Assembly: GCF_963678635.1 (NCBI RefSeq)
Contig: NW_026971073.1
Coordinates: 1 to 32,500, forward strand
DNA: 32,500 nucleotides
Origin: Symsagittifera roscoffensis
Taxonomy: Eukaryota; Xenacoelomorpha; Acoela; Convolutidae
Direction of reading: 5' to 3'
Shown: positions 1 to 11,497 of the stretch, one piece after another
Position numbering within the stretch: the stretch's first letter is position 1
Layout of the letters: every line of letters begins with the position of its first letter
The notes under the pieces: generated by a model
The model's database searches: none
What the model was told of the DNA's origin: nothing
The model's input: only the letters and a program-made list of their open reading frames with translations
Translations under genes and position numbers: made by a program

Positions 1-74
1 CTTAGAAAAATTGCATATTTACTTTCTAGTCGTAGTAATGATTTGGTGTAATTTTAGTTTGAAAAAGTCCTTAT

Positions 75-425
75 TTCAAGAAAACCTTTTCGATGTTCTA
101 GAGTCCATTGAAAAGGGTTTAGTTGACATAAAATGTTGAAAGATAGTCTAGGATATACTTGCATTTTCAGAAAAATTTGGTCTTATTAATTGTCCAAAAC
201 ATTCCACACACGGGTAAGAAAAAAATGTGATTTATCAGGAGCTGCTTTCATATTTTTATATAGAAAAATTTGATGACAAGGATCTATAACTTTGAAATTC
301 AAGTTTCGTTTGTGATTGCGTGGAAACATCGTTTTTTACCCTAGATAAATGGTCTTTAAATTTTACTCATAAATGCAGAATAAGCTAATTATGAGCAATT
401 TTTTCAATAATCAGAATAGTTACTT
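75..425 (+). repeat. Dispersed repeat alpha, copy 1
   Basis: This stretch matches 1205-1548 in the same orientation, with substitutions and small indels spread evenly. Shared landmarks are TTCGATGTTCTA, GTTGACATAAAATGTT, GATAGTCTAGGATA and TTATCAGGAGCTGCTT. No protein frame stays open across both copies, so I treat it as non-coding duplicated DNA of unknown origin. Confidence 0.8.
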
Positions 426-495
426 CTATTAAAGTCGGATTTTGAACAAATTTTTCTTTATTGATTATACTGAAAATTTGATCGACGAAGTTCTT

Positions 496-1085
496 CACTG
501 TTTAGTTTATTCAGATGCTTAGTTTTTGGAAATTTTTAACTTAATCCTGGGTGTATATGAATCTTGAAAAATGAATCGACGTTAAAAAGGGGGTGAAAAG
601 TTTTTTGTCGATTTAAGGAGAGCCTTGATGATTGAAACTTGAATGATTGTAAAATTTCAGTTAGCAAAAACTTTATAGTTGTAGATTTAAATTAAAATTC
701 TGAAAATCCAAGGATAACCCCGATGATCTTGGCTTAAATAAAACAATTTAGGTTTAAGTTCAACAAGGATAAGTTTTCATAAAAGATAACTTAAAAAGGT
801 TTATTGATTTCGAGAAGGATTAGGATTTAGTTTTTAACAATTTTGGATGCTCTTATTTAGTTTTGTGTTTTCCGTGATGAAGCAAGAACGTTTTTCTACT
901 TTTATAAATTTTTAATCCATTAGTTTTTGCCATTTTTAATCATTCAAGGAATATGAAAGTTTTAAAGCTTTCACAAAACTATTGCAGATTCGAAATTTTT
1001 GAGGTAGATGGTAAGTTTGCAGTCGACTGGGTGTTAATATAACTAATAATTATTCATCATTATACATCTACTGTGAGATGTTTTG
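496..1085 (+). repeat. Dispersed repeat beta, copy 1 (longest)
   Basis: Copy 1 matches 4347-4754 at its left part and 5050-5520 at its right part. Landmarks are AAGTTCTTCACTGTTTAGTT, TTAAGGAGAGCCTTGATGAT, GATGATCTTGGCTTAAAT and GGTAGATGGTAAGTTTG. The three copies differ by point changes and short indels. No coding frame is shared. Confidence 0.8.
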
Positions 1086-1204
1086 ATTGATCTTGTTAGT
1101 GACTTCATGTAATTGTAATTGTGATGCTTCAATTCCAAAATAAGATGCATCGGACATGACATAAACTGGTTGATTTGGGTCTGGAGTAAATTTTGTTTAA
1201 AATT

Positions 1205-1548
1205 GTTCTTATTTAAAGAAAACATTTTCGATGTTCTAAAGTCCATTCAAAATGGGTTTGTTGACATAAAATGTTAAAAGATAGTCTAGGATACATTTGG
1301 ATTTTAGGAAATGTTTGGCCTAATGATTCGTCCAAAACTTTCCACACGGGTAAGAAAAAATTGTGATTTATCAGGAGCTGCTTCCATTTTTTCATATAGA
1401 AAAGTTTGATGATATGTATCTATAACTTTGAAAATCAAGTTTCGTTTGTGATTGTGTTAAAACATCATTTTTTATCCTAGAGAAATGGTCTTTAAATATA
1501 ACTCATAAATGCAGAATAAACTGATTAGGAGCAATTTTTTCAGGTGAA
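1205..1548 (+). repeat. Dispersed repeat alpha, copy 2
   Basis: Second copy of the 75-425 unit in direct orientation, about 1.1 kb downstream. The match ends near 1548, after GCAATTTTTTCA, which is where the first copy also diverges. Confidence 0.8.
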
Positions 1549-1561
1549 CAATTTTTTCTGT

Positions 1562-1890
1562 ATTGATTATTCTGTCTAATTGATCAACTATATCTATCTT
1601 GTGAGATTTTTTGTGGCTTTCGTCTGGTGGGGGATCGTCCAAGAAAATTATTGAAAATGGTTATTGTGATCAGCTAACACTATAGCTAGATAGGAGTAGT
1701 TTTCCCAAACTAATATTACACTGAATGTTTTTATTTGGTAAACTTTTGGTTTTTTGGTTTTTTATGTATTGGTAAAAAGATTTAAATGGTTCAGTATGTT
1801 TTGGTGGCCGATTCGATTTATCTTGTTGCTCTATATTCAGCCATGCTGTTTCCGTATCTACGGCAAAAACTACACAATTTTTTGATTGCG
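1562..1890 (+). repeat. Dispersed repeat delta, copy 1
   Basis: Direct repeat of 2095-2390. Landmarks in both copies are GGATCGTCCA, TTTGGTATAC or close variants, GATTTATCTTGTTGCT and TCCGTATCT. Divergence is high, yet on the minus strand both copies encode a similar short Cys-x-x-Cys peptide, described under the findings. Confidence 0.65.
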
Positions 1891-2094
1891 GTTTTTCCTT
1901 TAAAATTTGATTTCTTCTCGTATAAATTTGAAACTCAAGTATATAATTGAAGTTTGAATAATTTCTTGATCACTCGTTTGAAGCATGATTTTTACTATTA
2001 TACAAAAAAGAGCGACTTCTTAAAATAATCGGAATAACGACTTCTACTAGAGCTAGATGTTGTATAATTTTTTCTGTGTTGATTGATCTGACTA

Positions 2095-2390
2095 TTTGAA
2101 GGACTATATCTATTTTATGAATAGTTTTGAGATTTTCGTCTGATTGAGGATCGTCCACTAGGAGTATTGGAAATTGATGATTGTGAGTGCTTTTACGATA
2201 GCCAGATTTGAGTGATTTTCTGAACTATTTTACTTTGAATCATTTGTTTTGGTATACTTTGGTCTTTTTTAAGGTATCGGTAGCAAAATTTGTTAAATTC
2301 TTCATGTTTTGGTGACCGATTTGATTTATCTTGTTGCTGTACATACGCTACGTCCGTATCTGAGGCAATACTTACACAATTTTTTTAATT
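2095..2390 (+). repeat. Dispersed repeat delta, copy 2
   Basis: Second copy of 1562-1890. It overlaps the 3' end of a minus-strand open frame (2326-2556) that I do not recognise. The frame ends at the same place relative to the repeat in both copies. Confidence 0.6.
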
Positions 2391-3833
2391 GATGTTTTTT
2401 TTTAATTTTGGGTTCTTTTCGTATATACTTGAAATTTTCTCTAATATCAATATCAGGTTCTTGAATCTTTTTAATGTGTGACTTAGCTGTCTGAAAATTA
2501 TTGACATATTGTTTTTTTGAGCTTTCTGTTTCTTCTAGTTTCATTGTGATTTCCACTTGTTATAACTTGTGTACGTGTTGGCAGAATTTTAGGTCTGGTT
2601 CTCGAAATGAAGTTGGATGCGATACACTCTTTTTTCTTGCTATTTTTCTCAACTGTGCTAAAAAATTCATCCTTAAATTTTCTGTTTTTTTCGTGTTCTT
2701 TTCGTGTTTATTTTCGACAGTCGTAAATTCAATTAACTTTTCTTGTCTATTAAGGAATTTCGAACGAAGACTGTTGTTTAGTGTCCAATCAATGAACATT
2801 GTGTTTGTGTTGTAATTCAAAACCGTGTTGTCGATTGTTAAGGGAGTTATTCTTAAATAGTCTCTATGTACTTAGATGATTGCAATTGCTGCACTTGAGA
2901 TATCCTTTAGATCGTTGAAAAATAAACCAGGATACCATTCTGGGTCACATACATTCTCTGTTTCATCTGCTAGCAGTATTTGTTTGTCAATTTGTAGTCT
3001 GAACAAATTCTTTTTCGTGCAATTAGGCTGGATTATGTTAGAAGTAAGCAAATATGAAGCATGCTAGTTTTTTTGTAGATCGATTTTAATTAGTTGTGTT
3101 ATTTCAATGTCAGAAATTGAGACTAAAAATCGTGAAAAGAGATCAAATTCTCGTCTTACCAGTGCGTGTCGAGATGCGTGTGGTGGAAATACACAAAATG
3201 TTTCATTTGTCTCTCATATTGAAAAGTACTTATAAATAAGGGCAAAAACATCATTCGTGAAACATGAGCTTGATCATTGTGAATTTTGATTTTGGATATT
3301 CTTACTATTTTCTTTAAAAACTTTTGAAGAACTCTGTTGGAATTCGGTCTGGTGGTTGTTTTGATTAGAGTGGTGGTATGAGTTCGATAGTGAATATACC
3401 ATAGTGTTAAGTTATGTTGCTTAAGTTATACCTGGTACTTGGTGCTCTGTACTTTTTTCGTGTTTTTTGTTCTGGGAATGATTATTTACATGGACAGTTT
3501 TTTCTTTGGAACAAGTTTTCAATTAAGTTATGACAAATTTGTACTTGTCCTCTTGATGGATCGCTTTTTGAGTCAATGAAGAAGGGAGAACAGTTTCATT
3601 GCCAAAGATGTCGTCGTATTGAGTATTTTTTTGTGCGGTTTTACGCTTAATTAGTAACTTTCAATATGCCTTATCTATTGATTCCATTTTTATAATCTTA
3701 CTGGTTTTCGAAAGTTGAATTTTTTTGCGTTTGCTTTTAATCGATGATGCTGCTGTGGCTTCTTATATGAAAAAAATCTGCGATTGTCTATTAGTTTATT
3801 TTTGTCGTGTAGTAACTCTCAAAAGTGTTCAAG
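2391..3833. other. AT-rich stretch without a supported gene
   Basis: Minus-strand frames at 2326-2556 and 2560-2820 are rich in Lys and Asn, carry no recognisable domain and are interrupted. The plus-strand frame 2876-3067 is also unrecognised. I saw no RNA gene or mobile-element end here. Confidence 0.5.
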
Positions 3834-4100
3834 TTTTTGCGTGGTTGTTGAGTGCAAACTTTGATTTTTTTTCTTTGCTTCTGTTTTCAAACTATTACCT
3901 TCTTTCTTGTTTGTTTTTTGCTCCAATGTATTTTTTTTTCGGTTTGGTGAAAAAACGTGCAGAATTTGTATTTAAAAAACTATGAATGAATTTTACTTGT
4001 TTATTTAACCTATCATTTTTTGACATAAAAGTTAGATTGATTAATTCAAAATCTGTGTAAATTGTTAGCTCATACAAGTTTTCGTGAGGCTATCTTTATC
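3834..4100 (+). repeat. Dispersed repeat gamma, copy 1
   Basis: Direct repeat of 4755-5042, starting at GCGTGGTTGTTGAG and ending after GTTTTCGTGAGGCT. The copies are very similar. Copy 1 lacks about 19 bp present in copy 2, just before AAATTGTTAGCTCATACAAG. Both carry a hydrophobic plus-strand peptide in a frame that stops at different points, so coding is not supported. Confidence 0.8.
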
Positions 4101-4346
4101 TTCGGGGATGAGTGTCGTGAATAGACGGGCTGGGGAGAGAGTATATCAATTCGTTAGAATGAGTGTGATGTTGCTTACATCAAGGGATCAAGGGTTAGAG
4201 AATAGTAAATCAATTCACAAGGTCCATGATTACTTACATCACAAGTAGATCATTAGATATTTTTTTAGTTTTTACTTGTTCCAAGGTTTTTTTTAAGTCT
4301 GAGTAAATCAAGAAGTAGTAGTGTTTAAGTGAAGGACGAGTAACTG

Positions 4347-4754
4347 AAGTTCTTCACTGTTTAGTTTAATCAGATGCTTAGTTTTTAGAAAATTTTAACT
4401 TAAACCTGGGTGTATATGAAGCTTGGAAAATGAATCGACGTTAAAAAGTGTGGTGAAAAACTTTTTGTAGATTTAAGGAGAGCCTTGATGATTGAAAATT
4501 GAGGTATTGTAAATTTTCATTAAGCAAAAAAAAACTTTATCATTGTAAAATTTAACTAAAGTTGTAAAAATCCAAGGAAAAACCTGATGATCTTGGCTTA
4601 AATGAAAAAATATTAGGTTTAAGTTAGACAAGGTTAAACTTTCGAAAAATTTACCTTAAAAACTTGATTGGTTTTGAGAAGGATTAGGATTTATTTTTAA
4701 ATAATTTTGGTTGCTCTAATTTAGTTTTGTGTGTTTTCGGTGATGAAGCAAGAT
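4347..4754 (+). repeat. Dispersed repeat beta, copy 2 (left part)
   Basis: Matches the left part of 496-1085 up to GTGATGAAGCAAGA. It is then replaced abruptly by gamma copy 2, so the breakpoint marks a rearrangement. Confidence 0.8.
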
Positions 4755-5042
4755 TTTTTTTGCGTGGTTGTTGAGTCCAAACTTTGATTTTTGTTTTGCT
4801 TTTGTTTTCAAACTATTGCCTTCTTTCTTGTTTGTTTTTTGCTCCAATGTATTTTTTTTTCGGTTTGGTGAAAAAACGTGCAGAATCTGTATTTAAAAAA
4901 CTAGGAATGAATTTTACTTGTTTATTTAACCTATTATTTTTTGACATAAAAGTTAGATTGATTAATTCAAAATCTGTATGTCAGTTTTTAATTTGTAAAT
5001 TGTTAGCTCATACAAGTTTTCGTGAGGCTGTTTTTATCTCCT
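4755..5042 (+). repeat. Dispersed repeat gamma, copy 2
   Basis: Near-identical to 3834-4100 and lodged between two partial beta copies. The gamma-beta-gamma-beta order across 3834-5520 indicates a segmental tandem duplication rather than independent insertions. Confidence 0.8.
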
Positions 5043-5049
5043 TCGTGAG

Positions 5050-5520
5050 GTTAACTTTTTGTAGATTTAAGGAGAGCCTTGATGATTGAAAATTGAGGTA
5101 TTGTAAATTTTCAGTAATCAAAAAAAACTTTATCATTGTAGAAATTAATCCAAGGAAAAACCTGATGATCTTGGCTTAAATAAAAAATTTTAGATTTAAG
5201 TTAAACAAGGTTAAACTTTCATAAAATTTACCTTAAAAACTTGATTGGTTTCGAGAAGGATTAGGATTTATTTTTAAATAATTTTGGTTGCTCTAATTTA
5301 GTTTTGTGCGTTTTCGGTGATGAAGCAAGAATTTTTTTTTTGTAAATGTTTAATCCACTAGTTTTTGCCACTTTTAATTATTCAATGTGTTTGAAAGTTT
5401 CAAAGTTTTCACAAATTTTTTGCAGACTCAAAAGTTTTGAGGTAGATGGTAAGTTTGTAGTCGACTGGGTGATCATATAACTACTAATATATAACTCATT
5501 ATTCATATACACTGAGATAT
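5050..5520 (+). repeat. Dispersed repeat beta, copy 3 (right part)
   Basis: Starts inside the beta unit at CTTTTTGTAGATTTAAGGAG and matches copy 1 to its end, including the landmark GTCGACTGGGTG at about 5460. Confidence 0.8.
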
Positions 5521-7875
5521 ATTGCTTGGAAAGTATCTAACTGCGCTTTTTTGCAATTCATAATAATGAGTGAAACTTTACTGCATAAACACTTTGGTAA
5601 AGGATTAATCTTTGTTGATTTCTTTTTCGTTTCATGATGTAGAAATTTGGGCTGTCGTCCTGGTTGTGATCCTTTTTCAACCTTGTAATTAGTTTGAATC
5701 GATTATACTTATTGAGACAAATAAGCTAGTGTTGTTCTTGATTCGGTTTTCGAGTGTTTTCAATCTAATTTGTTAAATTTATTTTGTTTTTCGTAAATCT
5801 AATTTAATTTAGGTCTATTCAAAACTCGTTTGGTCGCATCAGATGAAATTAAGTACGGAGTGGCTTTCTCACAGAGTTAGTTTTGATAAAGTGCCCCATC
5901 TGGTACTCACGATTTATTTTGTTTTTCGGCCGGATAAGTTCGTGCAACTTCTCAGTCTAATAAAAATCTAGTAGAGATACTCGACTAATGTCGAGAAATG
6001 AAGATTTCGCTATGCCACAACCCATTCTTATGTAGCATAGTTTCGATCAGATTGAAAGCCTATATAGTTTTGCAAACGGCAATTTATGACAAAATTTAAA
6101 ATGTCTAAATTTCTGGATATAAATTTAGCAAAAACATTGTAAAATTGAAAGTGTGGGGATCAATCTTTAATTGATCCTGCACAACTTTCGAGACGCACTA
6201 TTGCAAGAAAAAAAACTTGAAAAAATCAGAAACCCTTGAAACGAAAGACACTTGTTTTATAGAAATATCAAACATCGCATTTTTCGTTGAAAAATTTTTA
6301 CAATTTTTTGCGTTTGAAAATGTTTTTTATTGAGACGGCTGAACAAAAAATAAGCAAGCAAGACTGCTATTTTATAAATGAAAAAAATATATCAAAAATT
6401 TGGCATCGTTGCATGTCACGACGGATTTGTTTAGCTGCGTGGGCCTGATTCCTGAGTTGTTCAGGTTGCATGGTCTACGCTCTAGTCGTGAAAGTAACGG
6501 CAAATGGTTTTGGTTATGAATTTTTGGAATTGACCGCAATCTGGTCGCAATTATACTGGAAGTACCAAATATCTCTGGTATCAAAACGTATCACGAAGTG
6601 GGTCTCTCCCTATGACAGAGCCGTTTCCATCTAAAAATTTGAAAACCGCTGATCAGGTTCTTCTTAACTCACTAAACTCACTATTGTTTTGAAGCAAGAA
6701 AAATCGTCATACACCGTGAAATACTGATATTTTTTTGTGTTCAATTGTTTAAGTCAAAAATTAGGTTACTGAATCCATAGAAATGTTAAATATCATTCTT
6801 TTGGATACCAATCTTTTAGATATCCATTTTTTTAAGATATCAAATATATACCCTAGTGGAAATAGTTCTAAACTAGTATTTATATACAGTTTTTGCGAAA
6901 ACAACTGATAGAACATCATAACTAAAATTGATCCTAATAAAAAGATATACATGTATAAAAGAAATGAATAAAAATTTCTTTCTAAAAAGTTTCTTAGAGG
7001 AAACGGAACGAGCAGCAAAGAAGATGAAAGCTCGGTTACATTTCAACTCTGGATTGGCAAATTTTTTGTTTTGTTGCCGTGGTCACTACCCTCGCAGGAT
7101 TTAAAAAATGGACTCAACATCGCAGCAAATGACACATTGGAACAAACCAATGACCAAGTCGATGTTGATCTCACATACCGATTTACTTGGCACTTCACAC
7201 GGAAAAGGTCAAACTTTTTCTTGCTCGTACTCTTGCTCTAAGCTTAATGAAATCGACTCATCCTTGCCTTGATCTAGAATCTTGACATGATCACTCAAGG
7301 CGACCCACGATCAAACAAGACCCACTTCCGGAACCCGAACAAGTTCTTCTTCTCTCTAAACAAGCAACTACATATCTCTTCTCTTCACGAAGTCACTGCT
7401 CCAATTTCTCAAAGAAAGCTACTCCGTCCGTCCTTCACTACAATAAACAAAACAACTAAAAACTCTAAAGCCCCGGATGGCTGCAACCAGTTCTAAACTA
7501 GTATTCATATCCATTTATTTTGTTGATAAAACTATCCCTATAAAATTTTGATAACTAACCAATCATATTCCATCACTAACACTGACAATTATTTGCTGTA
7601 CTTGTACATTTTGAATAGATCTTAGAATGCAATTGTTTTCTTTTCGGACTAGCTCCATAAACTAACTCGCAAATACCCGTATACACTAGATCTATTGAGA
7701 CTAGGAGCTTTAAGAGTAAGATTAAGATTGGTATAAGACTAAGAAGTTGTTCGAATCTATCCGGCCGAAACTTAGATAGTGTGACAAACAGACGGAAAAC
7801 TTTATCGGAAATTACTCTATGAGAGAGCTACCTCTGGCTTAAAATCACTAGATTTTTTTTAAAGACATTGTTACA
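5521..7875. other. No recognisable gene
   Basis: AT-rich sequence with a somewhat more balanced patch at about 7020-7500. The frames at 6372-6584 (-), 6761-7018 (-) and 7287-7496 (+) are short, match no family I know and are not conserved against another copy here. I saw no tRNA or rRNA structure. Confidence 0.5.
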
Positions 7876-8554
7876 CTCAAAAAAAAGTTAAGGTAAATTT
7901 ACCTTAAAAAATACCTTAAAACACCTTAACAACTAAGGTAAATTTGCACTACCTTAAGTACACCTTAACTTACCTTAAAACACCTTAAAAATTTACCTTA
8001 AATCACCTTAAAAGTTAAGGTGTATCAACCTTAAAAAACACCTTAAAAAAATTTTTTATAGGTAAATTTACCTTAAAAATTTACCTTAAAAAAGTAGGTA
8101 ATTTAACTACATTTACCTTAACATTAAGGTGTTTTTACCTTAAATTTTTACCTTAAAAACACAAAAGTTAAAGTAAAATAACCTTAAATGTTAAGGTAAA
8201 AAACTTTAATTCTCTTCACTTTTAATGTTTTTTTTACCTTAACATTTGAGGTTATTTTACCTTAATTTTTGTGTTTTTAAGGTAAAAATTTAAGGTAAAA
8301 ACACCTTAATGTTAAGGTAATTGTAGTTAAATTACCTACTTTTTTAAGGTTAATTTTCAAGGTAAATTTACCTATAAAAAATGTTTTTAAGGTATTTTTT
8401 AAGGTTGATACACCTTAACTTTTAAGGTGATTTAAGGTAAACTTTAAGGTGTTTTAAGGTAAGTTAAGGTGTACTTAAGGTAGTGCAAATTTACCTTAAC
8501 TTTTTAAGGTGTTTTAAGGTACGTTAAGGTAAAAATTCTTGACCTGTTTTTGAG
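7876..8554. repeat. Long palindrome built from TTAAGGT-type words
   Basis: The left arm (about 7876-8204) and right arm (about 8227-8554) are inverted copies around a loop of about 22 bp centred near 8215. Each outer end reads CTCAAAAA inward. Matching inner words include GGTAAATTTGCACTACC and GTGTACTTAAGGTAG. The arms are packed with CCTTAA/TTAAGG, themselves often in small palindromes such as AAGGTAAATTTACCTT. The outermost ~60 bp are less well matched than the centre. There is no open frame and no clear target-site duplication (left flank TTACA, right flank CGCAT). A foldback or MITE-type element is the likeliest class; a transcript would form a long hairpin. Confidence 0.85.
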
Positions 8555-9088
8555 CGCATAAATGAAACAAACAACTTTTAATCCATTTAAATTCTATTGG
8601 GGCTCATAGTTGCGGTTGATTGCAAAAGCCACAACCAATCAAACTACCCGAGGATAATTTAAGGCAAAATATGAAGACAGATGGAGAAACCTATGAAAAA
8701 ATTTATTAAGTAGATGTCAGCTCATGTCTTACAGAAGTAAGACACTTCAACAGGACCGCCACGTGAAGGCCTCTACAGTTGGTCCCACGTATGGAACTAG
8801 GAAAGGCTCGCTAAAGGTAACAAATGCACATAACAATTAAGGCTACTGGAAACAAATGTGTTCGCTAATTTACCTCAAAATGAGACATCCAAAAGTTTAA
8901 CCAGGTAAATTTCCAGTAACGCTTCTTTCCAGTCAAGCACCAAAATTAAATTATTAATTCAAATGATATCACCAACTTGCTAAATTTAACAGCAAAAGAA
9001 CGTTCCTTTCCCAATTCCTATTCGCAATTATTTAAACAAACACAACACATTTATACAACAATCAAAAGAAAAGCTAATTATGAAACTT
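8555..9088. other. Spacer without a gene, with a small hairpin
   Basis: No coding frame is evident. At 8726-8743 a perfect 7-bp stem (GTCTTAC/GTAAGAC) closes a 4-base loop, inside a patch of higher GC content (about 8715-8815). I cannot assign it to an RNA family. Confidence 0.35.
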
Positions 9089-10570
9089 GAATTAGAACGA
9101 AAAACAAGTGAAAGATTTCGGTTAAATAGGAGGGCAGAGATCTGATTAAAACTTCACATCACAAAATTGAAAAATTATAAACGGAAGATACTCAACCCGA
9201 ATAGGTTTCGAGCCTCAACTGTTTATTTGATTAACAAAGTTAGTAGCTATTAAAATCATGGTTAAGCATTGCCCCTGATTGCAAGTAAACCCGATAAAGT
9301 TTCAACTCCAAATCACAGTCAACTTTAAAGCTACTAACTTCCGGCACATTTGAGAAAACCGAGTGGCCAGAAAAAATTTCAATTTCAAATAAGCAAGCTT
9401 GGTTAAATTTAGGGCTTCACGACTAAGTTTATCCAATAAATAGTTAAGTATAAAATAAGAATTAGAATGAACAGCAAGAGAAAGATTCCGGTTAAAGTAA
9501 GAGTGAAAAGATCTGGCTCAAACTACACAACACGAACATGCAAAATTACAAACAGAAGATGGTCAACCCGAAAAGATTTCGAACCTCAACTGTTTATTTG
9601 ATTAACAAAGTAAGTAGCTATTCAAATCATGGTTAAGCATTGCCCCTGATTGCAACTAAACCCGAAAAAGTTTCAACTCCAAATCAGAGTCAACTTTAAA
9701 GCTACTAAATTCTGACACATTTAAAAATACTGAAAGGCCAGAACAAAACTTCACTTTCAAATAAGCAAGCTTGGTGAATATTAAGGCTTTACGACAAATT
9801 TATTCATCAAATGTTTAAGTATTAAATATGAAAGAGAGTAAAAAACAAGGAAAAGATTCCGGTTAATGTAAGAGGGAAGAGATCTGGTTTAAACTACACA
9901 ACATGAACATGAAAAATTATAAACAGAAGATGATCAACCCGAAAAGGTTTCGAACCTCAACTATTTATTCAGAATAACAAAGTTAGTAGCTATTCACATC
10001 ATGATTATGCATTGACCCTGATTGCAAGTAAACCCGATAAAGTTTCAACTCCAAATCAGAGTCATATTTAAAGCTACTAACTTCTGACACATTTGAAAAA
10101 ACTGAAAGGCCAGAACAAAACTTCACTTTCAAATAAGCAAGCTTGGTGATTTTTAGGGCTTTAAGACAACTTTATTCATCAAATGGTTAAGTATTAAATA
10201 TGAAATAGAATGAACAACAAGAGAAAGATTCCGGTTAAAGTAAGAGGGAAGGGATCTGATTCGAACTACACAACAAAAGCACGAAAATTATACACAGAAG
10301 ATGATTAAATTGACAGGATTTTCAACCTCAACTGTTTATTTAGATTAACAAAGTTAGTAGCTATTGAAATTGTAGTTATGCATTGACAATGAATGAAATG
10401 AAACCCGAAAAGGTTTCAACAGCAAATCAAAGTCAATTTCAAAGCTTTTCAAAGCTGTCATTGACTTTGGACAGACTTTGAAGTAAGTCACCTTGGCTAT
10501 TTAAAGGCTTTAAGATTCACTCCAACTTCAAAGCTATTAATTATTATATATGGGTTAGCCTGAACAACAT
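9089..10570 (+). repeat. Tandem array of ~370-bp units
   Basis: Four units start at about 9089, 9459, 9830 and 10202, and the last runs to about 10552-10570, giving spacings of 370, 371, 372 and 350 bp. Shared landmarks are GATTCCGGTTAA, GAACCTCAACTGTTTATT, AACAAAGTTAGTAGCTATT, GTTTCAACTCCAAATCA and AATAAGCAAGCTTGG. Divergence grows toward the right end. No coding frame is conserved. Confidence 0.85.
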
Positions 10571-10705
10571 GTGCATGATTCCCCTTAAGTTACAATCGCA
10601 AAAGATTTCAAGATTACCCGATAATGATTCGACCTCAAACAAGAATCTAACTAATATTTAAAACTGATGCAAATTAGGAGTAAGACCGTAAAGCCCAAAA
10701 AAGAC

Positions 10706-11470
10706 GTTCTATCAAAAAGATACAATATCAGAAAAAAACATATCAGGCTTTAAATTAAAGTACAAATACATGAAACCAAAGAAAGAGAAGCATTTATAAA
10801 ATTCCGGTTACAAAAATTATGACAAAGATCCAATTAGGCCTAGAATTTTTTTGAAGACTTTTTCAATTTTTTTTTGAACGAGCTTTTGAATGGAAGAAGA
10901 ACAATTGACAATTTTTTTGAATAATTAATCTTTTTGAAGAATTTTTTATGTACTTTTTCTGATTAAGCATGCAAATTAAATAAGTATAGAGAGACAACAG
11001 TCGATTAAGTAACGCCAAAAGTAAGCTTTTTCTAGATTTTGCAAATTTTTGGACTTTTTTGCGAAGTTTTTTGTTCTATCTGGAATATACAATATCGAAA
11101 AGGTACAAATCAGGCTTTAAAGTTAATCACTAGACAACAAATAACACAAAGTACAAAAACATAAAAGAAAAGAGAGAAGCATTTAAAATATTCCAAATAC
11201 AATAACTATGACAAAGATCCGATTAAGCATAAAAACTTTTATTTTTTTTTATTTTTCAGACGTTTTTTTTAAAATTTTTTTGAAGTAGCTTTTGAATGGA
11301 AGAAAAACCGACAATTTTTTTGATTTTCTAATTTTTTTGAAGAACTTTAAAAGTACTTTTCTTGATTAAAAAAGCAGCGACAACAAACAATTAAATAACG
11401 CCAAAAGTAGTCTTTTCAAGTTTTGCAAATTTACTGTTTTTTATGATTTTTTTGAACCTTTTTGTTTTTT
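10706..11470 (+). repeat. Diverged continuation of the ~370-bp array
   Basis: Two copies begin with GTTCTATC at 10706 and 11073, a spacing of 367 bp. They share AGGCTTTAAA, GAGAAGCATTTA and ATGACAAAGATCC. The period and the CCGGTTA-to-GATC block suggest they derive from the 9089-10570 family. The array ends about 30 bp beyond the stop codon of the SGNH frame. Confidence 0.65.
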
Positions 11471-11497
11471 CTTAAGGGAGGCCTGTTCTTGCGATAT

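Noticed and set aside
3725-5089. Hydrophobic plus-strand peptides shared by the gamma copies
   Set aside because: The shared peptide comes from DNA repeat identity. The frames end differently in the two copies and match no family.
6761-7018. Hydrophobic minus-strand frame as a membrane protein
   Set aside because: AT-rich DNA gives Phe/Leu/Ile-rich frames by chance. There is no motif and no second copy to support it.
7287-7496. Plus-strand 69-residue frame
   Set aside because: Unrecognised, short, and without splice context or a conserved copy.
7871-8556. CACTC at the left end of the palindrome as a CACTA-type terminus
   Set aside because: The right end reads GCGCTC when inverted, so the match fails at the key base. 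No 3-bp target duplication is present.
9550-9980. GGTTTCGAACC in the ~370-bp units as a tRNA-type B box (SINE)
   Set aside because: It has one extra T against the B-box pattern. I found no A box at the right distance, no A-rich tail and no tRNA-like fold.
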